The position numbers and the translations under genes were made by a program. The notes under the pieces were generated by a model. That model did no database searches. It saw only the letters and a list, made by a program, of their open reading frames with translations, and was not told where the DNA came from. This document shows, piece after piece, positions 1 to 11,010 of a stretch of DNA of 64,000 nt; position 1 is the first letter of the stretch, and every line of letters begins with the position of its first letter. This stretch comes from Paratrimastix pyriformis. Its lineage: Eukaryota > Preaxostyla > Paratrimastigidae. The DNA lies in NCBI GenBank assembly GCA_027972325.1, contig JAPMOS010000017.1:248001-312000 (forward strand), in the 5' to 3' direction.

Positions 1-3000
1 CCGATGCTTGGATGCCGATGCTTGGATGCCGATGGTTGGGCGATTGAATGATGATGATCTGGATGATGCTGGTGCTGGGCTGCTGTGCTTGGGGACCGCA
101 GGCGTGGGAGGCGGCGGCACATGGCGGCGGGTGGGCTGGGGCGCGGACCCCGTGCGAGCCTGCCCAGGGACTCGATCCGCTTGGCCATCAGGGTCTGCCG
201 CTCGAGCTGCACCCGCTCCATGGTCTCGACCACGATGGGGGTGATGTCCTCCACGATGACGAACTGCAGCCGCTCCCTGGACAGGCCCCAGCCCCCCACC
301 AATCGGACAGGCCGACAGGCGGGTCAGGTGGGATGCGCACAGAGATGGGGACCAGAGGGTGCCGGAGGGGTGCCGGAGGGGTGCCGGAGGGGACGGACGT
401 GATGATGATGAGGTGGCACAGGGCCCGGACGGGGTCCCCCTCGATGGTCTTCAGCTCGACCTGCGCCCCCGCGTCCACCCGCCCACTGCAGGCCGTCGGG
501 TCGGCAACAACCGCAGACGGGGAGCCGAGAAGGGGCGCTGAGTGATTAAGGCAGTGGGGGACTGGCCTGACGTGGCCTGGCGTGTGGGGCATGACAGGGC
601 GTGCTTTGAAGGGCATGGCCTGCCTGGGGGTGCGTTTGGTGGGTGCGGGTGGCCAGGCGGGGCGGGGCGGGCAGGGCGGGGCAGGGCGGGGCGGGGCGGG
701 CAGGGCGGGGCAGGGCGGGGCGGGGCGGGCGGGGCGGGGCGGGCGGGCAGGGCGGGGCGGGGCGGGGCGGGCATACGGACTTTGGAGCGCCCAGGAAGGT
801 GGCCAGGGGGGCAGCTGGTCGTGGGCGTATCCGAAGCGCATCTCGAAGGCCGTGTTGACCAGGGCCACCTCCCACAGCCGCAGATCGTCCAGCGCCCGGG
901 GATGCGGGCCCGGCTGGCCCCCGTGGTGGTGGTCGAGTGGATGCTGGCGGTCGAGGGGCTGGCCGACATGATGCTCGGCACCGCGGGCTGCCGTCGGGCT
1001 GCAGGGCCGCCGCGAGGGCTGCAGGGCCATCAGCGGGAAGGAAGGAGCCCCAGGAGGGGGAGGTGGGGGGGGGGCAAAACGGCGGGCGGGGGCGATCAGT
1101 GGACGGAAGGCAGAAAAAAGGGGGGGTGGGGGTGGGGGCGATGAGGTGGCGATGGGGTGGCGACGGGGTGGTGTGTGATGGCGATGCTGATGGCGATGCT
1201 GATGGCGATGATGCTGCGATGGTGGTGATGATGATGCTTGGGGGCGATGCGGGGGGGGAGAGCGGTGCGGGCGCGGGGCGGACCAGATGAGCCGCTTGCG
1301 GGTAACGACCCGCTGGAGCATGTCCATGGTCCGGTTGACCTCCGCGAACCAGGACTGCTGGGCGGGCAGGGCCATCTCGGTGGCGTTGGGGCTCTGGATG
1401 AGCCGGGCCAGGGCCGTCCGCACGTGGACCGCCAGCCGGGCGAAGGGCTGCCGCACGCAGCCGGCCAGGGCGGCCATCAGCAGGATGCTGGCGAGCACAC
1501 TGGAGGTGCCCGTGACGACCAGCCAGGGCAGCCAGGGCGAGTGCTCGATGACGAAGGTCAGCGGCACGCAGAAGACCGCCTGCAGCCGCACCTCGCCGAA
1601 GTCCAGCCAGCGGGCGGTCAGCATCATGGCCTGGTCGTCGATGTACGTCTTGCCCAGCTGGTGGGCCTTGGGCGAGCCCACGGGGGGCCCGCCGGGGCCG
1701 CGCAGCAGGGCGGCGATGGAGTCGGTCAGGCCGCTGGCGTTGCTCAGGGTGCCGTCGATGAAGCTGCCCTCCGCATCGAAGACCCTGTCGCCGCCCCAGC
1801 AGCAGACGGTCCGCGATGAGCGTGACATATGCTTGCGCATGTGTGGCGGGTGCGGGTGCGTGGGGTGGGAGGGGGGTGCGGCGGACGGTGGGCCTTGGGG
1901 AGGGAGGGGCGAGGGGAGGGGGGACGGACAGGTACTGGTAGCCGGTCTTGTTGTTCGAGGTGGCCATGCTCGACAGGGTGACCAAAGACCTACCGATCCA
2001 AGCAGCCAGCAGCAGCAGCGGTGTGATGAAGATGACAGGTCGGACAGGGATCCCCGGGGATGGTGGGGCAGGTGGAGTGTGTGGAGTGGGGGGTGTAATG
2101 GGGGTGTAATGGGGTGTAATGGGGGTGTAGTGGGGGGTGTGGGGGTGGGGGGGGGAGGGGGAGGGGGGGGGGGGGGGGGGGGGGGAAGGAGGACGAGGAC
2201 GGACCCCCACGAGGTAATCTGCATGGCCGTCAGGAAGGCCGCCCGGACGGGGCCCGACCGGTGGCCCAGGGCGGACCACTGGCCCAGCACCAGCGGCCGC
2301 AGGGTGGTGTTGGTCACCTGCACCGGGTCCGTCTCGTTGCCCAGCCGCTCCAAGACCGTCCCGTGGGAGAGCAGAAACGGCAGGGGGATCTGGTCGACCG
2401 TCTGCAGGGTCTGCTCCTCCCCGGGGCCGATCCCCCAGGGGTACAGCCGCGCGTACCGGGTCCAGACGGCCGGGAGGGCGTCCGTGAAGGGGGCCACGAA
2501 AAAGGAGTCGTTCGAGTAGGCGTACAGGACCCGGACTGTGTCGTTGGCCAGCACCAGCGCTTGGATGGCGTGCTGGGGCGCAAGGTGGGCATCCTCCAGG
2601 GCCAGGAAGGGGGCATACACCGGGAGGGCTGCCTCCGGGTCGGAGCGACTAAAAACCAGGGAGCCATTCAAAGCGGTCCCCGCAAAATCTGTAACTTTGT
2701 TGAGATCGGAGAAGACGGTGTGGAAGAGATCCTGGAGAGAAAGAAGGTGAAGAGGGAAAAGGAATGAGGTGAGGATGGGCCAGGACAAACCGAATGCTGC
2801 ATCGTGGAAAATACAACCGCTGGACCAATAATTTCGTTGTTGAAAGTGGCAACTGTCACGAGAGTCGGCGTCAAAACCGCAAGAGAACCCAAGATGGCGC
2901 TCGCCATCATGAACCAATAAAGAGTGAGCTTCCTCCCACCCTTCCTCTTCCGCCGCACTCCACGGATTATTCCCGAGGAGGAGGAAGGTGTAGGAGGCGC

Positions 3001-3099
3001 CAGAGCCTTTAGGCTCTTCGAAGCGAAAAGATCAATTCTGTTCGGCGCGAGTTTCTTTCTCAGGGGGTTGAAGCTGCTAACCGCAAATTGACTTGACAT
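1..3099 (-). CDS. Membrane-anchored sensor with extracytoplasmic domain and PAS domain (5' part, runs off left edge)
   Basis: Partial multi-exon gene; start chosen at ATG 3099, 57 bp downstream of the ELP1 stop on the same strand. A basic cytoplasmic leader (RKRKGGRK) precedes a first membrane helix at about residues 59-83 (YWFMMASAILGSLAVL). An intron at 2732-2790 (GTTTGT...CAG) is followed by an extracytoplasmic sensor-like region of about 230 residues. A second helix (WLPWLVVTGTSSVLASILLM) leads to a HAMP-like linker. A PAS-type segment follows (EVALVNTAFEMRFGYAHDQL and, after an intron, VELKTIEGDPVRAL), then a helical linker (MERVQLERQTLMAKRIESLG) near 240-180. The layout matches eukaryotic and bacterial receptors in which PAS feeds a cyclase, kinase or phosphatase; the output domain would lie left of the window, so the activity is unknown. 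Introns hold GC minisatellite, CAT/GAT microsatellite and a poly-C tract (sense strand). Confidence 0.72.
655..775. repeat. GGGGC/GGGCA-rich minisatellite inside an intron
   Basis: About 120 bp of degenerate GGGGCGGGGC and GGGCAGGGC units, lying in an intron of the sensor gene. It is open in several frames on both strands, which produces spurious Pro/Ala-rich or Gly/Arg-rich reading frames. Confidence 0.8.
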
Positions 3100-3156
3100 A
3101 AAGTGTCGTCGCCGCAGTGACCAACGGAAGAGGAAAAACGAACAATCCAAGAAACT

Positions 3157-6100
3157 TTAGAGCAACGACTCGATGGCATATCCGTCCTCGACGCCCTCCA
3201 CCTCCTCGTCGCCATCCTCCGGGCAAGGCTCATCCTCTCCAGCATTGCCTTCGCCTTCCTTCTCATGGTCATCTTTGCGGGCGCTGGTGTCCTTCTCCCC
3301 AGCTCCCGCATCGGGGGGAAGGGGCAGAGCGACATAGGCCCCGGCCAAACTGCCGAGATCGGCCGGGGTGGCGGTGGAGACCGGGCGGGGGAAAAACCCC
3401 AGCATAGGAACCTCCGCCCAGCACTGCCGAGCGGCGTCGCGAATCGCCTGCTGGGCGGGGCTCAGGGCGAAAAGCTCGGGGGCCAGGGCCTGGGCCCGCA
3501 TCTGGGACAGGACCTCGAAAACGTCCTCCACGAAATCGCACACCTGCCCCCCGAGGAGGAAAAGGAAGGATCAGGCTCGGCTCCGTGGCCCCAGGGAGAC
3601 ATCCTCACGATGGCACGGACGGACCTCCTCGCGGAGGCGCACCGCGACGTGGACGCGCCCGATGTAGCAGAGGGCCTGCGCCAGCCCCTGGTACTCCTTC
3701 AGCTGGGCCGGGCTGGGCAGCGACTCGAGGACGCTCTGGTAGATGACCCGTTGCGATTGCTGTCGGGGCCACGACGAGGGATGAGGGAAACAGGGGTGGT
3801 GATGACTACCCGACGTTCGCTCCCCTTGATCCTCGCTCATCATCATCATCATCACCACTATCCCATCCCCATCCCCATCCCCATCCCCATCATCCACCAC
3901 CATCCCCATCATCCACCACCATTACCGCTATCATCCACCCGGCAGACCTCGGGGTTGTGCTTCTTGGAGGCCTGTAGCTGCGGCTGCTGGGGCGGATTGT
4001 TCGCCTGGGTCTTGGGGGGCGGCAGGGGGCCCGGGGTCCGCTTGTGGGCCGCGTGCTGCTCGCGCTGCGTCCGGAAGCCGACCAGCCTGCAGCCCCCAGG
4101 CCATTCCCACCCCCGTGCCCCGTGTCGGGTTGGGCCACACGCCATGTGAAGAGACCGGGGGGGAGGGGACGCGCCGGGCAGGCGGGGGGCGGGCGGCCGG
4201 ACTTTCGGAGGTGGGTCCGGTTGCCGGCCCGGATGGCGGGCATCCGCTCGTCGATCTCCTCCCGCAGGGCGGCCTCCATAGCCCCGACGACTTCCCCCCG
4301 CCGCCCCGCAGCCTCTGCGTACCCACCCGTCCCCGCGTCCTCACCAGAGGCGGCCGTGGGCTGGGGCTGGGGCAGCCCGGCCACCCGGAGGGCCTCGACC
4401 CACTGATGGGCCTCGATCAGGGCCCGGCTGGCCGCCCCCAGGTCGTGCAGGTATTCCTCGTACACCCGGGCCGCCTCCTGTGGGAGGGGGTGATGGCGGC
4501 AGGGGTCGGCCTCACGTCAGCTGCCTGGGAAATCCGGGGATGCGCTCTCCCCGAAGAGCACCCAGGCTCTTCCCCTCCTCCCCTCCTCCCACTCCCCCCT
4601 CCCCCCTCCCCCCCCCGGGGGCTGAGCGAGACGGACAGCATGGCGCCCGTATCGTGACAGCTGCGCGGCCAGCCGAGCAGCCAGGGCCCGCACGGCGGCA
4701 TGGTCCAGCCCCAGGGTTCCCGCAAGGGCAAGCGCCTACCACCAGCCCGGATGATGAACGGATGGGGCGCGATGATGAACGGATGGGGGTGAGGATGCTG
4801 ATGTTGAGACTGACGTTGGTACTGATGATACTGATGGCGATGATGGTGGTGGTGATGATGATGATGGTGGTGGTGATGATGGTGGTGATGATGATGATGA
4901 CCGGCAGACCTCGGTCCAGTGGGAGCCCTGCGTGTAGGCATCCAGGGCCCGCCGGTAGTTGCCCGTGTGCAGGAAGAGCAGGGCCGCCTCGGCGGTGCGC
5001 TCCTCGGCCAGCAGCCGCTCCGCATAGCGGCCCTGAAGGGCCCCAACAAGCGGCCCGCTGCCCACACGCGGAGACGCAGTCAGTGGCCTCACCTTCCACA
5101 CGACCGGCGTCCGCGGTGGGCGGGATGGGCGGGCGGGGGGCGGACCAGGCGTGCACCTGGGGCAGGGCGATGGCGGCCTGGTGGAGGCCGTGCTCGTCGA
5201 CGAGGCGCATCCAGGCCGCCACGGCCTCGGGGTCGGGATCCCCCCGGGTGGCCAGCTGGCAGGCCCGGTAGAACATCACCTGGCCGGCACGAGCGCGAGT
5301 GAGGGCGTGCGTGTGCGTGCAGGTCAGCACGGCGAGGGAAAAACCAAGTTGATCATCAAAACGGCCGAAGAGACGACACCAAGTTCTGCACTTGTCTGGG
5401 CATACGTGGCAGGTGTGTGTGTGTCGTGTAAAGAAGGAACGAAGTAACGGGAAAATAAAACAAAAACCAGAGAGGTAGAAGAGACAGCACGAATGTCACT
5501 GCACCCGTGGGCGAAGGAATCCCCTGTGGAGGGCGTTTGATAGGCTCGTTAGGGAGAGGACGGACCTGCCGTCGTGGCGTAATGCGGAGGGACCCCCACC
5601 AGGTGGTAGCAGCGAGTAGCGGCGCAAGGGGATTTGCACAACCACCCACCACCACCAGATATAGCAGGGAGAGCACGCACACCCAACGAACGACCGGTCC
5701 ATATGTCCAGTCCCTTCGGAGCGAATCGCGCACCCAACCAGTGTGTGTGTGTGTGTGTGTCTGTGTGTCTGTGTCTGTGTGCCTGTGCGTCTGTTTCTGT
5801 GTGTGCGCTGGAGGAACCCCGTGGAGGCGGCGGACCCTTGGCCACCTGTGGAGGGCGGCGTCCACCTCGATCCGGAGGGCCAGCGGAGCCAGGCCGGCCA
5901 TCCGGTCCAGGAAGGGCCGGTACTCCTGGGGGTCCTGCTGGGTGTGGCCGGCCACCTCGCGGGCCAGCTCCATGTCGTACATGCACAGGGCAACCTCGTA
6001 GAGCACCTCCGCCCGGCCGCACAGGAAGGCCGCGTGCTCCAGGGCAGCGGCGCGGTGGGGACCTGCAGAGGGGCGGGGCGTGGAGGGCGTGACAAAGCAG

Positions 6101-9100
6101 CGGGGTGAGTGCAAGATGGGATCGGTGTGAGCGTTGGCCTTCCGCCCAAGGGAGCTGCGGGTGGTGGGGGCCGCGGACCCTGTGGCTGTGCCTTGATGTA
6201 GGCGAGCATCCCCTCCACGTCGGGGGGCATCTGGCGGAAGGAGGCCCCCAGGACGGCCCCCATCCAGCGGCCCGCCCAGGCGGCCCGGTCGCCGACTGCC
6301 CACTCGGGGCGCGGGTGCAGCAGCAGGTGTTGCAGGGCGCGGCAGATCAGGTTGGGCTTGGTCAGGGGCGGCCCCGCCACGGCCATCGAGGGCGGCAGGG
6401 CCGGCACGCCGCTCGGTTCGGCGGGACGGGGGTCTGCCACGGGGGCGGCCGGGAGCCAGGGGGCCAGTGGCGAGGCGGCCAGGTCCTGGGGGGCGGCCCC
6501 GGCCAGGCAGGTCTTGACGAAGACGTCCAGCCCGGCGCGGAGCACCTCGGCCGACCAGCTGGGGGCCTGGGCCTCGCGCCCTGCCTTGCCATCGACCGCG
6601 GCTGCAGGGGCCGGCCGGGCCGTCAGGTAGAAGGGGGCGTAGGCGGCCCGGGTGCAGTCGGGGGGCGCGAGGGAGGCCAGCAGCAGGTCGAGGGCCTCGC
6701 TGGTCGCCAGCTGGCCCACCAGGAGGGGCAGGTCCCGCACGAAGCGCAGCGGCCGGTGGTCGGCCAGCAGGTTCAGGTCGCACCGGTGCGTCCGCAGCAA
6801 AGCGAAGGCAGCCCCATACTGCAGCCTGGGGGGGGGGAGGAGGGGGGAGAGAGAGAGAGAGAGAGAGAGGTGGTTGGAGGTGGGGGTTGTAGGCAGGGCA
6901 GGGGAGTGGAATGGATGGAGGACGGGGGAGATCGAGGGGTAGATCGAGGGCTGGAAGAGGTGGGGGTGGCAGGCGGACCGGTCGAGCTGCTGGGTGGCGG
7001 CCAGGAGGACCAGCGGCCGCGGCATCAGCCCCCGCGGCATCACAGCCGACAGTGCCCCCGCGACATCAGGGCAGGAAGGCAGCAGGCTCACCACAGATCC
7101 CACAGATCCCACGGAAGGCGATCGGCCGCAGCCAGGGCGGACCTGGAGGATGGCTTTGGTGTCAGTCTCGACGGTGCACACCAGCCGGGCGCCCCGCTCC
7201 ACCTCGCGGACATACTCCAGCGGGGCTGCCGGTCGGCCGCCACGCCCGCCATCCCACGCAGAGGTGACGAAGGGGAAGGGAAGGGAAGAGGGCCGGCACA
7301 AAGGAAAGCGGCAGGAAAAAGGGCCATGCGGGCGATGGGGGCGATGGGGGCGATGGGGGCGATGGGGGCGATGGGGGCGATGGGGGCGATGGGGGCGATG
7401 GGGGGGCGCGATGGGGCGATGATGTCAGCATGCGGGCGGCGGGCGGACCTGGGCGGGCGCCGTCACGCCGGACGGGGATGAAGCGCATCTGGTTGGCCAT
7501 GGTCACGGCCAGCAGCACCCCCGCGAGCCCCTCGCCCTCGCCCTCGCCCTCCGCCCGCTCCTCCGCATCCTCGCCAGCCTGCCCCTCGCGGGGGGCCGGC
7601 TGGTAGACGATCCGCGGGCCGATCGAGTTGACGGCCCCCAGGAGGAGGCGGCCGTCGCAGAGCAGATCGCCCCGGGGCGCCAACCCGAAGATGGCCTCCC
7701 CGTCCCCGGCCAGCCCAAACCGGACCAGGGTCGGGCAGGCAGGCCGCAGGGCGAAGGGGCACCGGCCCCCCTCGACCAGCCGGGGCCCCGCGGACCCCAC
7801 CCCGGGGATGGCCACGTACCGTTGGACGGAGCCGTCCGTGCAGTGGACCAACAGGGCCACCTGGGCCGGCTCCCCAGGCGGCTGCAGCAGGAATGGCGTC
7901 GACAGGGCAGCCACGGGGGCCGGCAGGCTGGCCGACGCGTGGACGAGCACCGAGGTGGGCCGGGCCGGGCGACCGGGCAGCAGGCCCAGCAGGTGCAAGG
8001 CGGGGGCGGGCGCCTGCACCGAGAGGGCCACCAGGCCGGGGGTCAGCCACTGCATGTGCGGGGCGGCCGTCGAGAAGCACACGGGGCCCGCGGGGCCGCC
8101 CGCTGAGGGGCCCCAGATGGCGGCGGGCAGGGGAACCACCCTGCACACGAAAAGCAGGAAACGAAGGCGGGGAGGCGGACCAGGAATGAAGGCGGGGGAG
8201 AAGGCATGGCGGCGGGCGGAGTGGGAGTGAGATCATTGCCGGGGTGACCTGACCTGGCGGTGTCGTTGGGCCAGGCGAGGGCCCCGGTGGACAGGAGGGC
8301 CACGTACGGCGGGTCGAGCCCCTCGTCCCCCAGGGCGTCTGCTGCCTGGGGCAGGGCCGTCCACCAGTTGAAGGACACCTCGTTGACGGGCTCGGGGAAG
8401 TGCCTGATGCGGTGGTACAGGGGCGGCGGGAGGCAGTGCATCCCGTAGGGGGTGCTCATCACCGAGCCTGCAGCCGCCCACCACCAGACGAGACGAGACA
8501 CTGCCCAGGTGAGGACGCGGAGGGAGGAGGATGGCGGCACTGGTGGGCAGCCCTGGGGGATCCCCGACAGACGGCCGTTGGTGGCGGTGATCAGGGCCCG
8601 GGGGCCGACTGTGTGCTGGGTGTGCAGCCGCCAGTGCAGCAGCTCGGACCCTGTCTTTCCCGAGCCCCAGAAACCGAAAGCGGGGTACACACATCCGCAC
8701 CCGCAGTGGCGATACGATGATGGGGGTGGTGGTGATGGTGATGGGGTGCTGACGATGAATTGCTGACGAACGGGTGGTGATTGGATGGCGGTGGTTGGGT
8801 GGTGGCTCTTGGGTGCTGATTGGGGGTTGATGATGACGACGCTTGGATGCTGCTGCTACTGAATCGCGAGTCCTCAAGGCGGGGGGGATGTTCTCAGGGG
8901 CGGGGCGGGGCGAGGCGCGGACCGTGGAGGAGGCGCAGGAGGAGTGGGTCCTCGGGGTCCCACCGCAGGTCGGGCGGTGCCTGGCCTCGGGCGGATGACC
9001 CGCGGGGCAGCAGGCAGGCGGGCGGTGGGCAGGTCCAGTTCCATCTTCAGGAACCACTCGTAGTTCGAGGTCATGTAGAACTGCAACGCCCGGGCCTACA

Positions 9101-10951
9101 CGGGTGGGCGTGTGGGTGGGACGGGTGGTGGGGATGGATGGGCGTCCATACAGGGTGGGGGCTGCACGCCAGGACCATGAGGGGCTCCAACCAATGATGG
9201 TGGGGCGAGGAGAGGCGCGGACCCCGTGGGGCCGCTCCACCAGGACGGCCAGGATCTCGCCCGTCGCGTTCCAGTCCAGCCCCCGCACGGCTGCGCCACA
9301 TGCCCCCCCCCCCCCCCCCCCCCCCCCCCCACATGTCCCCATGGCGAACCCGTCGCACACCAAAAGCCGCCCATGAAGGCGGTCCGCACACGCGGGACGC
9401 CCATCGAGGGAAGTCCCACGGGTGGGTGCGAAAAGGTGGGCGATGGGGGTGGGGTGCGGACCGGCCACCTGGGTGCCGCCCTGGATGGGGATGAGCTGGT
9501 GGGGCAGCCCGTTGGTCTCGACCAGGGCCACCTGCAGCCCCGAGCGGCACCCGGGGGCCAGCGAGCTGCACGGCACGCCCCGCGCCACCAGGGGCACCCC
9601 GGCCGCCTGGGCGCCGGTGGCCGTCGAGGCGGTGGGCGGCGGGGCGGGGGCGGGGGCAGGCAGCGGGGGCAGGGAGGACAGGATGGACTCCATGTCGGGG
9701 GTCGATCCGCTGCCTGCGGCCCCTCGACTCGGGGCTGGCGCAGGGGCCGCGGGGGCCGGGGGCCGAAGCTCGTACGTGGCGGGGACCACGCAGGCGAGCA
9801 TGGGGCGGCACGGCCTGCAAGAGCGAAGAGCAGAGGAGACATGAGTGATCAGGGGGGTCCGTGGCGTGCGCCCCCGTGGGCGCGACTGAGCTGAGAGCTG
9901 GGGGAGGGCAGGGCAAGGGCACAGACCTCCAGGCGCACCCGCCGGGGAGGCAGGGGAAGTCGAGGGCCCTCATGCCCCCCGGGAGCGGCTTGCTGTCGCC
10001 GGGGGCGGCCGGGACGGGGGCCGGGGGCCGGTCGGGGCGGGTCGGTTTGGCGATGGCCCGGATGGGTGGCGGCGCCGTCATGAAAACCCGCGATGTGCCG
10101 TCCTCTCCTGCGGCGTCGCGCCACCCCAGTGACAGGGGACGCAACCTCGGTGAGAGGGGAAGGTCGCAGGATGACAGAGCGCCCCACCCGGACCCCAACA
10201 AGGGGGGGTCAGGGCGAGATGGGGATGGGGTATCCTGCGGACCTTCGATGCCGACGGCCATCATATTCGGGTCGTCGTGGTCCGTACGCCAGGCGACCGT
10301 TGCGTGGCGGAGCGGGGTCTGGATGGGCGCGGATCCGGGGGGCAAGGGGGCCTCCAGAAGCGGGAGCGACTGCAGCAATGTCCCGGTGGCACTGCAGATA
10401 TGCATGGCGCCTGACGAACCGGGGATCGGTCAGCAAACAGCAGACTCCGCCTGGTGTGCCGACAGACCCTCGCTTGTAACCATGGCTACGAGTTGGCCCG
10501 CCCCGTACCAGGCTGCAGCAAGGACTCGCTCGGTCGCACCCAGGGGCGGGACCTGCAGGCTGTCCCACTGTGTGGTGGTGGTCTCCGGGGTGAGTGAGTC
10601 TGCGGGGCTAGAGCACGGACGTGTGAGCATTCGGGAGAGCTTGTTGTCCAAATTTTTCCGCACGCGTCGACCAGCGCCAAGGGAGCCTGCTCCCGCTCGG
10701 GGTTGAAATCGATGTTGATGATTTCCCTCTCCTCGAGAAACGATTGCCATGCGTGATCCTTCTAGTAGGAAATAATGAAGCCCACCCCACAGTCGTGTGC
10801 AGACCGCGTCATCGGTTGCTGCTGTTATGCCAAGTCCGGACCGAGACGCCAAAAAAATGCGATGTGCATCCATGTCCACGCAGTGCCGCATCGGGAGCCC
10901 TTCGAGAAATGGCGGGGCTGCCCCCGACGAGACCAGGCGCAAATCGAGCAT
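3157..10951 (-). CDS. ELP1: Elongator complex protein 1 (IKAP/IKBKAP orthologue)
   Basis: Scaffold subunit of Elongator, which makes the cm5U34 family of wobble modifications on tRNA in the cytoplasm. Conserved blocks appear in ELP1 order: N-terminal MLDLRL near 10951; propeller blocks TVAWRTDHDDPNMMAVGI (about 10310), YEWFLKMELDLPTA (about 9080) and FPEPVNEVSFN (about 8390); then REVERGARLVCTVETDTK (about 7200), RCDLNLLADHRPLRFVRDLP (about 6780) and YDMELAREVAGHTQQDPQEY (about 5980). TPR-like blocks follow: YAERLLAEERTAEAALLFLH (about 5020) and YEEYLHDLGAASRALIEAHQ (about 4450). The human protein has the equivalents LRKVERGSRIVTV, DLNLIYDHNPKVF and [20 protein letters not shown]. The last exon ends at the stop at 3157. 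Many introns start GTCCGC or GTCTGCC. The C-terminal exons include an acidic Glu/Asp stretch. Exact boundaries of every exon were not resolved. Confidence 0.93.
5738..5812. repeat. TG/TCTG microsatellite in ELP1 intron
   Basis: Interrupted (TG)n and (TCTGTG)n tract on the + strand, in an intron of ELP1. Similar TG-rich tracts occur in introns of the tRNA ligase gene and the coiled-coil gene. Confidence 0.85.
7328..7408. repeat. 9-bp minisatellite (GCGATGGGG) x about 8 in ELP1 intron
   Basis: Perfect to near-perfect tandem copies of GCGATGGGG. They lie between two ELP1 coding blocks, so they are intronic. Confidence 0.85.
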
Positions 10952-11010
10952 GTCCACAAATGAGCGCCTGTTGAGCTGCCTTGTTCACCTCTTGGTTGGA
11001 GTTCCTCGTC
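10952..11010. promoter_or_regulatory. Shared divergent promoter of ELP1 and tRNA ligase
   Basis: Only 59 bp separate the ATG of ELP1 (10951, -) from the ATG of the tRNA ligase (11011, +). Both 5' UTRs and core promoters must therefore overlap this interval or the opposite gene's first exon. No TATA-like box is evident. Both genes act on tRNA, so co-regulation is plausible but not shown. Confidence 0.5.

Noticed and set aside
188-2917. A 909-residue uninterrupted minus-strand frame
   Set aside because: Only parts are exons. The Pro-, Ser- and His-rich stretches coincide with minisatellite and poly-C intron sequence, and the sensor's conserved blocks require splicing.
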